Assembly: GCA_033002965.1 (NCBI GenBank)
Contig: JAURVB010006353.1
Location: 103,813 to 167,812, forward strand
Direction: 5' to 3'
Source: Piper betle
Lineage: Eukaryota > Streptophyta > Magnoliopsida > Piperales > Piperaceae
DNA: 64,000 nucleotides
Below are positions 49,407 to 62,291 of the stretch, piece after piece. A program made the position numbers and the translations under genes. The notes beneath the pieces were generated by a model that was not told where the DNA came from, did not search any database, and saw only the letters and a program-made list of their open reading frames with translations. The number at the start of each line of letters is the position of its first letter. The first letter of the stretch is position 1.

Positions 49407-52271
49407 TGTAAAACCCACGATTCGACCGTTATTTTCTAGTCGAGTCAGTTTCAGAACACATGTATAAAGCCGACGCTAGTCATGTGTATGAGCTATGAGG
49501 GTCATGCATACCCAAATATATGATGATAACGTCATAAACACAGCAGAACATAATGGGTTATCAGAATATATGAAAGTATGCCAGTTACTTTTATATTTTT
49601 ATATATAGTGGATCGTAGAATTAGTCTTTGGCCGTTTACCACATTAGAACGCGGTGACTGCCAGCAGATGTTGCCGGAAGCTACTGAAAAACTACTAAAA
49701 CATGCCACCAAAAACCAGATTCGCTGGAATTTGCCGGATCTTTGGCGGAGTTCATCTAGTTGAACCCGATCGAACTTCGGACGCCAACAAGCACCAAATT
49801 CGAGTTCCAAGGCACACGACAAAACACTATCTGTCGCAGATTATCCCCACCACAATGCAACGTCGCCGTCGCTGCCGTGGATGCCACCATGCCACAGGTC
49901 AGTGCCGCCTAGCCCCACCATGGCGCTACCATGTCACCTCGACCAGGCCTAACTACCATCTACCTGTTGCAACGTGAGAAAGCTGCACCTTTGCATCGCG
50001 CATCCATCGCCGATTGCACCGCCGGCGACCTTTGCTGCCACGATTGAGTGGTCACTTCGACGTCTTCGACCACCCACTACCCTCCCTGACCGAAGCGGAG
50101 CCTATCGCTGCCCAGGCCGGTCGGATCTAGTCACCTATCATTGCCACCTCTCGTTTTAGCCATTTTTCGGTGAGCCACCGCCTCCTTCGACCATGTCGAT
50201 GCCGTAGACACGTCAGGCTCGCCGAACCGGTTCCAATGGTACCCAATACCATTGCTATCTGGCCAGTAGATGTTATCGGCGACTGCCATCGGAGAACTGC
50301 CAAAAGCTACTAGAAAACTACTAAAACATGCCAGAAAACCGGATTCACAGGAATTCACCGGATCTTCCGCGGAGTTCATTCAATTGAACTCTATCAAAAT
50401 TCGGACGCCGACAAGCGCCGAATTCGAACTCCAAGACGTGCGACGAAACCCTAACTGTTGCAGATTGCCGACGATGTGAGCTATAATTACCTTCGAATTT
50501 ATAATTTAAACTTGATGATTGTTAGCACAACATGATAAGATTGATTTATTAATGTGATTAACGCTTATTTATGGATGGAATGATGAGTTGCATGATGAGA
50601 TTAAGTGTGAATGAAGAGTAAGGGATCTAATGAGAGCATGATAAATGACTACAAAATAACTTAGAAAAACATAATTAAATTAGTATGAATAGGATGAGTT
50701 AGAATTATTTTCACATCTATGATTATTTGACTGTAGCTGGATACTGTTGGTATTTTGAGTGTAATGTTTATTGTGTGTGATGTATCATTTAGTTAGAGGG
50801 CGTTAGTATTTAGTTTTGATGTGTAGGTACGGAGTAGGAGCTCGCCGCGTAGACGCGATGACACGCTTGGAGCTTCTACCAGGTCCGTTTAGGACTCGTT
50901 TTCATTTTACTATACTCTATTGTATGTTTGTTTTAATACTTGCTGGACAAGTTAAGTGGCGTTTTATTAGATCCCACTTAACTCGGGCTATTTAGTTGAA
51001 CAGTTTTCCGGATTAATAACCCCTCGAGGATGAGATCCCTCAAGGATGATTTCGAAAACAAGATCCACCCCAAGTTGCCTTCAGGCCTATTATATGAATC
51101 CCTTCCCAAGCTTATATATATAATTTTATTGAGTTTTCAGTGACACAAAAGATGGAGATACCAACTTCACGTACCATGAGCGGATGCCGTGACAGTCAAA
51201 GCGGGCTCTGAAATAGTGCAGCGGACTGTTCCATTCCCCAGGGATCTAGACTACTCTGCGTTTGAGTTCCTCACACCCAGAGAACGTGGAGGTTTACGTG
51301 TATTATTTAGTACAGTGCATGTCCGGACTTGTGGTCTAAAAGGTACTAAAGGCGACCGCCTGAGAGTACTCGGCCTTCGTTCTCAAGGCCAGGAGAAATA
51401 TGGAGGTAAGGAGAGGGGTTAGGATTTGAGACCAGAAAATGAAGTAAGAAAATGTCGAGAGAGGCATCAGCAGCAACGTATCATTCAGTTTAGGATGCTA
51501 CCGGGTCTGCAGCCCAGTGGCTCCTTAGTAGGCGCCCTTCAGAGTGTTTAAGGGGAATATATGATGTTTTCTTTCATATGAGAGTTTGCTCTCATATCCA
51601 ACTTTTTATAGTTATTTTATTTTCCGGACCAGTAACACTTATTACTAACGTGTTTTTATACTATATGTAGGTAAAAATCACGAGTTGGAGGAGCCAGTTT
51701 GGACGAAGGAGCATTGTTGTCGCTTGCATACATGTCACACGATAGAGTGGTTATTTTGTGTTTATGATGTTATTATATGGTGAATGGTGTGATTAAATAC
51801 TTGAGACATGATGATGTGACATGATTAAATGTTAAGACGTGATGATTGAATGTAAAACATGAATAGATTGTGCAGTAGAAGCGTTGTGGGTTGAGACCCA
51901 AGTTCTAGAATGAGTTTACAGCATATTAGATTGTGTGTGAATGACATTGTTGATATATGCATATATACTTGTATATATTATTTTAACAGGGTGGACCCTA
52001 ATTCCACTTTTAGGGGAGACTCTGTCCGTTATATTTCAGAATTTTTATGCGATTTTTATCGTAATTGTATTGGTGTGTAAGTTAGTTTAAATGTCATCCA
52101 TGTAGTATCATGTTAGGATTCTGAGCATTCATCTATGTATGATGAGTCGTATCTTCATCTTAAGACGCCGAGATTAGATCTGTATGAGTTGGGTGTGGGT
52201 TAGTCGACCTAATTGGGGCCTGTAACATACCAGTTTGCTTCACGAGAGTGAACCAGATTTGGGGTGTTACA
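49407..52271 (+). repeat. 5' LTR of family A copy 2
   Basis: TGTAAAACCC...GGTGTTACA. A block of about 190 bp occurs twice inside this LTR (about 49650-49840 and 50285-50465), both carrying GCCGGATCTT, TTCGGACGCC and CGAATTC-like motifs. The 3' LTR has only the second one. A GC-rich block (49855-50480) yields several overlapping frames without domain support. Confidence 0.88.
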
Positions 52272-52275
52272 GAAT

Positions 52276-52288
52276 TGGTATCAGAGCC
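52276..52288 (+). promoter_or_regulatory. primer binding site of family A copy 2
   Basis: TGGTATCAGAGCC, a perfect match to the classic initiator-tRNA-Met PBS of plant LTR elements, four bases after the LTR end. It confirms the 52271 boundary. Confidence 0.93.
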
Positions 52289-53327
52289 ACTCTCAGTTGA
52301 TTAGGATGTAAGATATTTTTATAGGTGATATCTGCAAGATTGTCAGTCAGCTGGCAGTAGTCGTACTTACATGCAGATTTTTCTTCATAAGTTGTTTCGA
52401 TAATAGTGTATTTACGACTTGATCATAAATATGTGGAATTGGCCTTAAGTCAGCTAGCAGGTCATTTCTATGGATTTTTATCGTGATATTAGACTCTTTG
52501 TCAGCTAGATGTGAGCAGGGAATCTTGTAGTGCTAGCGAAGGTATAATGGGTATAAGATCTCATCTTATACCAGATTCGGATGTTAGCACATATGAGCAG
52601 GAATCTGACAGAATTGTTATGATGGGCTTGGAGACCCACTAGTTCTGTCCATCGCATAAGTGAATTGGATGATTGACAAGGTCACCACATTAGTCCTATT
52701 TCCATGGGACATGGTGTATATGATGGGAATGAGTAAAAGGAAAATGAGTAACAGTAAGGAGCTTGAAGTATAGAGATACTGGCAAGTTAGTTGGCACGCG
52801 AGATGGACTACCGAGTGCCTTTGGAAAATCCCTAAAGATGAAGGTAGTGATTATGCCAATGGAGCCATTGAAGTACATGGAACATAGATGAGAGTTGTGC
52901 AGATGATTTGAGGTGGACAACTTCTAGAAGATAGTGATGAATGAGGATGAGTAGCGAGGTGGATCGACAGTCTGATGGGCACTTCACCACCTCCCCTCTT
53001 CCACAAGTTTTTGACCTACAGGCAACAGTTTTGGCTTTACTTTGCTAGATAGAGGTCTCAATATGATGAGGAAAAGATCAGGACTACTATTGCCTACGAG
53101 ATCAGCATTGGTGAAAGGAGCCACTCCATATTTCAAGAGATTAGAGTGGGTTCAGCATAGGTTTACCATCATATGTGTCAGCACCATGATCCAAACCCCT
53201 CTGGATCAGACACACATGGTTGGACAACCTGAGGCGAGTTGTTAGCAGCCAAGATATGTAAGAGATAGTAGTCGATTTACGATATATACGATCAGCATCA
53301 GATTCATAGAACCTAGTTAGCATTACT

Positions 53328-53520
53328 GTCGGCCGAGTTGTACAACCACCGACCGAGTGCACAACCGCCGACCAAGTTGCACAACCACCGACCGAGATGC
53401 ACGACCACTGACCGAGTCACACAACCACCGCCGAGGTGCACAACCGCTGTCCGGGATGCACTACCACCGACCAAAGATGCACTACCACCGTCCGTGTATT
53501 GCTCATCCACCGACCGAGTA
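53328..53520 (+). repeat. about 20-25-bp tandem array in the family A internal domain
   Basis: Eight or more imperfect units around CACAACCACCGACCGAG(T/A)TG. It gives open frames on both strands that are low-complexity only. The same place in family A copy 1 (about 4400-4450, inverted) lacks the array. Confidence 0.85.
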
Positions 53521-53548
53521 GATTAGTTAGAGCTTAGTAGGGCCAGAA

Positions 53549-55852
53549 TGTAACGACCTGCCATTTTTCACGATATTGTGGGCCTAACTGGCTAGGTGTT
53601 ACTCAAAAGTAAAGTAATTATGTCAAACATTTTTTATAAATAATAACATATATAAAGATCCCATAGTCTTGGACCGTTTCCCAGCAGCCACACTTATTTC
53701 TCAATTAAATAAAAAAAGAGTCCTCATATTTATTTTGCTCCATACTCTAGATGTCAATCACCTAATCTCGTATCTGCACACCTGCGGAGGCAATTCCGCA
53801 TTAGTGATTACAACACTAAGTAGTATAATAGATAAAACAAAACAAGTACATTCCACTATTTCCTTATGTTTATTTTAGTATGCGGTGGAGCGATTTCGCT
53901 ATACTCCAAAACAATGCGGAGGAGGTATCCGCTGTGATCCGCACACCCCGGCCGTAGCCTTTTTTGTGGGGAGGCTACCACTACCGTCTCCAGTGCCAGT
54001 GCCTCGCACACCATGGCCGTAGCCTTTTTGTGGGGTAGCTATCACTGCACTCGGGTGATTGCTATGCCCCATTTGTGGGGAAGCTCTCACTACCAATTCT
54101 AGTGCCAGTGCCTCACACACCCCGGCCGTAGCCTTTTTATGGGGCGGCTATCACTGCACTCCAGTGCGATGGAGGAATCGTTGTGCCTCACTCACCCCGG
54201 CCGTAGCCTTTTTATGGGGTGGCTATCACTACTTCAAAACAATGTCGATGCATTAGAAAATTCACGCACATAACATGACCCAGTGTCGGACTGAGTCAAT
54301 TCATTGACCCCAGTTGCACTCAGTGCATGGTAGTCGAATCTGGGCTCAGGCCGACCTAGGCTACCAACAAGGAAAATACGATGTTCTACCTATTATACGT
54401 ACCTGACTTGTGGGTTCGTCCGACTGTAATCCACTAACCCTAATATGAATGAGGGCATAAAATTATACATTAGTATAATTTTACTCGCGTCAAAAATGCA
54501 CGCAACTAAATATTTAATATATGCCACCTTAATTAATTTATTTAATTCAATAAGGTTCAACACTTCTTTATTTAATTAATTATGTTATCTCGTGATTTCT
54601 ACACAATTATCTTTTATTGATCCATTATTCTACTTTACGAATTTATTATAAGAATAATCTTTTTATTTATCAAATATAAATTTTATATGCTAAAGGTGAA
54701 GTTCTTTATTAAATATTCCTCATAACTCTTCAATGTAAGTTAATCACTTTTAATAAGCCGATTAAGTAATTACCGTTTATCCTGATCGAAATTTATTAAT
54801 TTCATGTAATAATTTATAAATTTATTATTTTGACCACTTAACTCGTATCCCTTTAAATTAATTATTTTAATGATTTTAATACGAGTTGGTATTATTATTA
54901 TTATTTTTAACTCAACCCGTATCGAGTCAAACAGAAATTACAAAATTGCCATCCTCTTCTTCTTCTTCTTCTTCTTTCCCGTCAGTCTACCCAAAACCAG
55001 TCTTCTTCTTCTTTCCCGTCAGCCTTTCTCTTCTCCACCCAAAACCACTCCAACCTCTTCTCCTTCGATCCAAATCCAGATCATGTCCTTCACCAATTGT
55101 TTCCCTTCCCTAGCAATCCAATTGGCAGCAACTATCCAGGGCGACCTTGTTCTGCACCACCAAGGCGACTAACCAGCAGCCATGGCGACCTCGACCTGCT
55201 GCTATGGCGACTCCGACGTGGCCAGCAGCACCGCCCAAGGCGACCCCTTCTTCCTGCACAACAACCCAACGCCCAGAAGAAGAGAAACACTATACTGCTG
55301 CGTGTTATATGCAACTGTTTGTGACACAATCGCCATGGTGCTGTTGCTGCAATTCAGCAGGACGTGCTACCATCCTTGGCCATAAATTCTATGAAATCTA
55401 ACTTATAATTACTACAACATGCATAAGGACGTTGATGCAGCAACTGATCAGCAAAAGATTATGACTTGTCGCTGTAATTAATCACAAGCAACCAAGAATT
55501 TCTGCATGGCAGCAATTTACATTCCTGGGTGGATTTCTGGTTCTAGTCCAATTTAATTCTCCTTTTCTTGTTGATTTCAGGTTTTAGTTTCCATGATTAT
55601 CTAGTTTATTATAATTTTTATCATATGTATGCATGCAAACTAAGAAGAAGAGAGGAAGAAACTTACCAGAACAAGGGGAAACCGGCGTCTATCCAAAGAG
55701 ACTTATGTGAATGACGCCCTCTCCTTCTCCTTATATAATGAAAGAAGGCCTAGGGTATATGAAAACACACTTCGTTGCCGGGTAAATGGGTAAGTGATAT
55801 GGTTCACTTTAATAAATTCATGGATACCAACGTTCGATCCCACCGTCGATAC

Positions 55853-55900
<48 letters not shown>

Positions 55901-55913
55901 CCGCGTCTTTACA
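53549..55913 (-). mobile_element. family C solo LTR (C3) nested in family A copy 2
   Basis: 2365 bp. The + strand begins TGTAACGACC and ends CGTCTTTACA. TSD CAGAA / CAAAA (53544-53548, 55914-55918), one mismatch. Family A copy 1 shows the uninterrupted site at about 4400-4406 on the minus strand, which proves the insertion. It carries four minisatellite units (53905-54235), a leader homologous to C1 and a 45-bp (AT)n run at 55853-55897. Confidence 0.9.
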
Positions 55914-58196
55914 CAAAACTTGAGGAACAAGATATAGTTACAATGGGATTAGCAGAACATAGAAGAGTTAGGAAAACGGAGGTTATTTTGATGAGATGGC
56001 ATTGGATCAGACTTCACAATCTCTCTTGCAATTAGTGTCTTGACCTGACACCCTTGGGTCGGATGAATATTGCAAGATAACCCCATCCGGCACTGTTAGT
56101 GATAGTCTCATAGGGATGCACATGGACAGAATCAGAGAACATGACAGTATGACCCCCAGATGGGACAGTCACAATGATCAGATTGTGCAGATTTCATGAT
56201 AATACATCCATGGGCCACAACCAGTATACATAGATCAGATGGTTAGTAGACAGTCACGCACGCTGTTGAACCCATTTAGTGATGGGCCAACTAGCGATAG
56301 GAGTTCGACTTATATTAGAGTATTGGGCATAGGTAGAGGGTTAGTGAGGAAGGGCCTTTTAGAGAGATACTGATTCCCTTGTGTTTGGCCACCACAATTA
56401 GGTCCTTATCTTGAGACATAGGATTGAACCTTGCCTTGAGTATAGAAGTATCTTCATGGTACTAATTGGGGTTTACAGTGCAGGTAGATGTTTGCAGACT
56501 GATCTTCTGACGAGGATTTCACCCCTGCTTGAGAGCGATGTAGACATAGACTTCAGACAACACAGACCATGCTGACCAGACAGTGATATCAGTGTATGTT
56601 GATCTTGATTGATAGCCTTGCTTGAGAGTCTACCACAACAGTAGTAGTCATATGAGTCAAGATTAGTACTACAAATTGGTACGGGATGGCAGGTTACACA
56701 CCATTGAAGACTGGGCGAGACACATGTTGAACCTCATTATGAGTCCCTGTAGACTTGAGGGGAGACAGTGGTTCTTTGGGTCGTTTGAACCCCGCCCGTT
56801 TAGAAGTGTGTGACTAGTATAATATCGAAAAACATGTGCCTACTGTTAGCTGATTGGACTAGAGCCATGTAGGAGCTGTTTCTGAGATTCGTCATTGATT
56901 GGCTATTCCATAGACAAATCACCTGTGGCATAGTAAATTGTGGTGACCTTAGAGACAAGTCCATAGACCTACCAATATTTTGGCCACCCAGTATGCTACA
57001 TAGGGATTTTATCTCCCTTGCCATTTGCATGATACCATGACCTTACTACAGATGAGAGTGACATACCTATGTAGGAGGTTTTTCTTAGCCTAGTGGAGTT
57101 CCCTCGTTTACCTGGCGTCAGATTCCACATGTGAGAATGAGATAGCACCTATTGAGAGTTCTTAAGCGGTGTGACTAGTTTCCATGAGATTCAGCCTCCT
57201 TTCCTATAACCCAGAGATGTTAGACAGAGTGGAGTTTTCACTTGAAAATTTTCACACCCCTCTAGATATGAGTTCTACTATCAGTTTATCGAGAAGATTG
57301 AGATGAGTATACATTGACCAGAGTACATGCCATAGAATAGATGCAGACACTACAACCCCATGCAGAGTATGTTATCATACTCATTGAGACACGCTGTGTA
57401 TGTACAGGTGTTCTTGCCTCTTTCAGCAATAGGTAGTGGTTGTATAGATAGCCACTAGAGCCATAGTATACAGTAGAGTCATAGCAGCTATCCTTGTTCT
57501 CTTATAGAACAGAGTGAGATATTTGACTGAGGACCGAGTCAACTAGGACCCAGTGAGCGATACAATTCCTTATATAGGGACACCTAAGAGTTGGATATAG
57601 ATTGGTGACAGTGAGCCATGTAGCTCATTAGTTTATACACTCGACCTAGTAGGATACTCATAGCACACTTTAAGTTAGTTGTAGGACTTAGGAATAGAGT
57701 TTCCTGAGAGTACATGTAGGTGACCTTTCACAGATGAGGATTAGAGGGACATGGGTAAACGCTAGCAGGTAGGTCTTACCCTCAATGTAGTTTTCCTAGA
57801 CATAGCTCAGATTATAACCTTGCGATACTCTAGAGTATCTATTTGACCAACCTAGTAGGCCCTTAGGGGTGGCCTAGGTCTCCCACTGAGTTAGTAGTAG
57901 GGATTAGAACAGAAGAGAATGATGATGGTAATGTCAAAACAGGTACAGACAATAGTAAGGATCAGGACAGAAGAGAAGGATGATGATAATGTCAGAACAT
58001 GCATAGGAAGTATAGAATCGAGAAAGTTTGATATTGATAGCATCACTAGCAGGACTCACCATGTCGGCACCACAGTCAGTGAGGATGTATAGGACCATTG
58101 AAGTAGTAGAGGATACGACCGATGTGTATCCCAGCTTCCAGGAACTAGTTTCAGGAGAACCTCCTTGAGTTGAAATTTCAAGGACGAAATTTTTAT
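55914..58196 (+). other. 3' part of the family A internal domain, non-coding
   Basis: Matches 1636 to about 25 and 4391 to 3983 on the minus strand in copy 1. Stops occur in all frames. The conserved 'GGACGAAATTTTTATAAGGAGG' region before the PPT (58170-58205) is the only gypsy-like signature. Confidence 0.75.
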
Positions 58197-58209
58197 AAGG
58201 AGGGAAGAT

Positions 58210-61136
58210 TGTAAAACCCACGATTTCAATCAGAGTTTTATATTTAGAATCGATCGGTTTGATCGTTATTTTCAAGTCGTGTCAGTTTCAGAACACGTGT
58301 ACTGAGCTGATGCCAGTCTTGTGTATGAGCTATGAGGGTCATACGTACCCAAGTATATGATAATAACGTCATAAACACAGTAGAACAGAATGAGTTATCA
58401 GAATATATGATAGTATGCTAGTTACTTTTTCATTTGTATATATAGTGGACTGTAGAATTAGTCTTAGGCTATTTATCGCATTCGGACGCGTTATGGGTAG
58501 TTTGGGTAGGTTGATAGTTCTAGAGCATATCATAATGATATTTTGGTGTTTGTTTGATTTTATGGAATTTCCCAATTTTTTTAAGGAAATAATACGACTT
58601 AGTTATTATTCTTAACTCAAGCCGAATACGAGTCAAGTATTATTTACGATATTGCCACCCAGTTATTTTTCTCACACCCTGACCTTTTCTTCTTCCTCGC
58701 CCAAACCCTTGCCCCAACGCCACCACCATGCAGCATTGCCATCGCTGCTGTGGATGCCACCATGCCGCAGGTCGGTGCCGCCCGCCCCGACCAGGCCTGC
58801 CCACCATCTGGCCATCGCAACGCGAGGAAGCAGTGCCTTTGCACCGCGCATCCATCAGTGATTGCACTGCCGGCAACCGTTGCTGCCACACGATTGAGTG
58901 GTCGCTTCGACGTCTTCAACCAACCCATGACCCTCCCCGACCAAAGCGGAGCCTATCGCCGCCCAGGCCGGTCAGATCTAGTCACTCATCGTTGCCGCCC
59001 CTGTTTTAACCATTTTTTGGTGAGCCACCATCTCTGCCGACCATGTTGACGCCGTAGACACGTCGGGCTCACCGAACCGGTTCCAATGGTACCCAATACC
59101 ATTGCTATCTGGCCAGTAGACGTTGTCGGCGACTGCCGTCGGAAAACTGCCAAAAGCTACTGGAAAACTACTGAAACATGCCAGAAAACCGGATTCATAG
59201 GAATTCCCAGATCTTCTACAGAGTTCATCCAATTGAACTCGATCGAACTTCGGATGCCGACAAGCGCCGAATTCGAACTCCGAGACATGCGACGAAACCC
59301 TAGGTGTCGCAGATCGCCGATGACGTGAGCTATAATTACCTTCAAATTTATAATTTAAACTTGATGATTGTCAGCACAACATGCTAGGATTGATTTATTG
59401 AAGTGATTAACGTTTAATTATGGATGGAATGATGAGTTGCATGATGAGATTAAGTGTGAATGAAGAGTAAGGGATCTAATGAGAGCATGATAAATGACTA
59501 CGACATAACTTAGAAAAATATAATAAAATTAATATGAATAGGATGAGTTAGAATTATTTTCACATCTATGATTATTTGGCTGTAGTTGGATACTGTTTGT
59601 ATTTTGAGTGTGATTTTTATTGTGTGTGATGTATCATTTAGTTAGCGGGCTTTAATATTTAGTTTTGATGTGTAGGTACGGAGTAGGAGCTCACCGCATA
59701 GGCGCGATGACACGCTTGGAGCTTCTACCAGGTCCGTTTAGGACTCGTTTCCATTTTACTCTACTCTATTGTATGTTTGTTTTAATGCTTGTAGGATGAG
59801 TTAAGTAGTGTTTTATTGGATCCCACTTAACTCGGGCCATTTAGCCGAACAGTTTTTCGGATTAATAATCCCTCGAGGATGAGATCCCTCAGGATGAGAT
59901 CCCTTAAGGATAGTTTTGAAAATAAGATCCACCACAAGTTGCCTTCGGGTCTATTATATAAATCCCTTCCCAGGCCTATATATATAATTTTATCGAATTT
60001 TCAGTGATACGAGAGATAGAGAAGCCGACTTCACGTATCATGAGCGGATGCCATGACAATCAAAGCGAGCTCTAGATTAGTACAGCGGACTAGTCCATTC
60101 CCGAGGGATCCTGACAACTCTGCGTTTGAGTTCCTCACACCTAGAGAACGTGGAGGTTTACAGGTACTATTTAGTACAGCGCATGTCCGGACTTGTGGTT
60201 TAAAGGGTACTAAAGTCGACTGCCTAAGAGTACTCGGCCTTCGTGCTCAAGGCCAGGAGAAATATGGAGGTAAGGAGAGGGCTTAGGATTCGAGACCAGA
60301 AAATGAAGTAAGAAAATGCCGAGAGAGGCATCAGCAAGCAACAGATCAATCAGTTCAGGATGCTACTGGGTCTGCAGCCCAGTGGCTCCTCAGTAGGTGC
60401 CCTTCAGAGTGTTCACGAGGAGTATATGATGTTTTCTTTCATATGAGAGTTTGCTCTCATAGCCAGCTTGTTATAGTTATTTTATTTTTCAGACCAGTAA
60501 CACTTGTTACTGATGTGTTTTTATACTATATGTAGGTAATAATCACGAGTTGGAGGAGCCAGTTTGGACGGAGGAGCACTATTGTCGCTTGCACACATGT
60601 CACTCGATTGAGTGGTTATATTGTGTTTATGATGTTATTATATGGTGAATGGTGTGATTAAATGCTTGAGACATGATGATGTGACATGATTAAATGTTAA
60701 GACATGATGATAGAATGTGAAACATGAATAGATTGTGCAGTGGAAGCGTTGTGGGTTGAGACCCAAGTTCTAGAATGAGTTTACAGCATATTAGATTGTG
60801 TGTGAATGAAATTGTTGATATATGCATATATACTTGTATAGATTATTTTGACAGGGTGGACCATAATTGCACTTTTAGGGGAGACTCTGTCCATTGTATT
60901 TCAGAATTTTTATGCGATTTTTAACGTAATTATATTGGTATGTAAGTTAGTTTGAATGTCATCCATGTAGTATCATGTTAGGATTCTGAGCATTCATCTA
61001 TATATGATGAGTAATATCTTCATCTTAAGATGCCGAGATTAGATTTGCACGAGTTGGGTTTGGGTTAGCCGACCTACTTGGGGTATGTAACATGCCGGTT
61101 TGGTTCACGAGCGTGAACCGGATTTGGGGTATTACA
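58210..61136 (+). repeat. 3' LTR of family A copy 2
   Basis: TGTAAAACCC...GGTATTACA, 2927 bp. A GC-rich block at 58720-59330 gives frames on both strands that are shared with the 5' LTR but have no known domain. The (GGATGAGATCCCT) block is duplicated at about 59875-59905. Confidence 0.88.
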
Positions 61137-61490
61137 CCAGCTCTCATACCACGAATATGGGTCTTAGATGGTTGTATGATGATGTTATGTACGCTAAGCA
61201 TACCCTCATATAGAGATGATAGTATTAGTTATGTTATAACAAAATATGAGTTATCAATGTATACATGAGGTGTTCGAGTTTTAAAGAAAGAGCAAGGTGT
61301 CATCGGAGGACCAAATTGTACCACACAGTTTGATTTGGTTTGTCCACACCACCCATAGCTTTCGTGCCCACTTCCTTGGAATTTCCTCCTCCAACCTTCC
61401 TAGAGTTTAGCCCTAATGCCACTACCACTTTTTCTCTAGCCACCCTTCCACCACCCGATCGACACCGTTGTGGATCCCCTCATCACTAGC
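61137..61490 (+). repeat. right flank LTR segment, family B copy 3-like, truncated
   Basis: Continues the segment at 49337-49406 and follows 20311-20500 in order (CCAGCTC, ATATGGGTCTTAGATGG, TATGAGTTATGAATGTATA-like). Similarity ends at about 61490 near a GC-rich CCACC block. Confidence 0.55.
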
Positions 61491-62283
61491 TAATGGATAC
61501 AAGGAGGTAAACGGCCATATAGGTGGGAACAATGAAGCGATATGCCTATTATAATATTATGTCTTGTTAGCTTGCATCTAAGCATAGAAATCATAACAAT
61601 GAATTGATGGATGGCGGTGGCAAATTGGCTACATACTATATTGATTGGGGAATTATAGTTTATTATCCATTTCAAGAAAAAAGTTGATCATACGTAATAA
61701 ACAATGAAAGAAATGAAAATTACAATGGATAAACTTTTTTTACGAAAAAAATTATTTATTTTTATTATTTCAAATGGGTGTAAAATTATTGGATGTAAAA
61801 TACCCTTGGTTTTGAAGTATTTCACATGAAAAAAATATTTTATGTCAACGCCAAACACCACGAGGGTCTTCCCAGCGTCATAGGGCCACTTTGATGGGAG
61901 GGGATGCTATTATCCAAAATTCTTTTTTAATGTATAATTTCTCTTTAAATTTTAAACTATTTTAAACCCATGTTGTTTATATAATTATAAAAAATTTTAT
62001 ACCCATATCTAATATTATGCAAAGATTTATGTCTCACTCAATACCGCAAAAATAAATTAATTTTTTTCTTAAAAAGTTCGAGTAGATACCACAACAGACC
62101 CCTAATAATAGAGAGGATAAAAGACAAAGAAAAAGGAGAGAAACCAGGGGTGGTCCGCCCTCGCTACTCAGCAATGCAAAAGGAGAAAGAGAAAAAGAGA
62201 GAAATCCTGGACGCGGTCAGCGCTCAGCACTCAGCACCGCAATGAATAATCTCACCTAGGATGCTCCGTAAATTGCAAGCTTG
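61491..62283. other. intergenic DNA, nothing recognised
   Basis: AT-rich to 62100, then a purine-rich stretch with imperfect duplication of GGAGA(G)AAA and CGCTCAGCACTCAGCA (62120-62245). No gene or terminal repeat is supported. Confidence 0.5.
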
Positions 62284-62291
62284 TAGTTTAG

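Larger units (their letters stand above)
49407..61136 (+). mobile_element. complete non-autonomous LTR retrotransposon, family A copy 2 (LARD-like)
   Basis: 5' LTR 49407-52271 (2865 bp), PBS 52276-52288, internal domain 52272-58209, PPT about 58197-58209, 3' LTR 58210-61136 (2927 bp). Near-TSD CCAAC / CCAGC (49402-49406, 61137-61141). Without the nested family C LTR the internal domain is about 3.57 kb. It has no readable gag, protease, RT or integrase; only 'CAAGGACGAAATTTT' before the PPT recalls gypsy elements. The layout fits large retrotransposon derivatives (LARDs), known from cereals with a non-coding internal domain of about 3.5 kb. The sampled LTR pair differs at roughly 8-11% of sites, so insertion is old. 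Confidence 0.88.

Noticed and set aside
49532..50479. Frames of 61-96 codons shared by both family A LTRs (also 58640-59345)
   Set aside because: Conservation is explained by the LTR pair being copies of each other. No start/stop conservation and no domain. A captured gene fragment is possible but unsupported.
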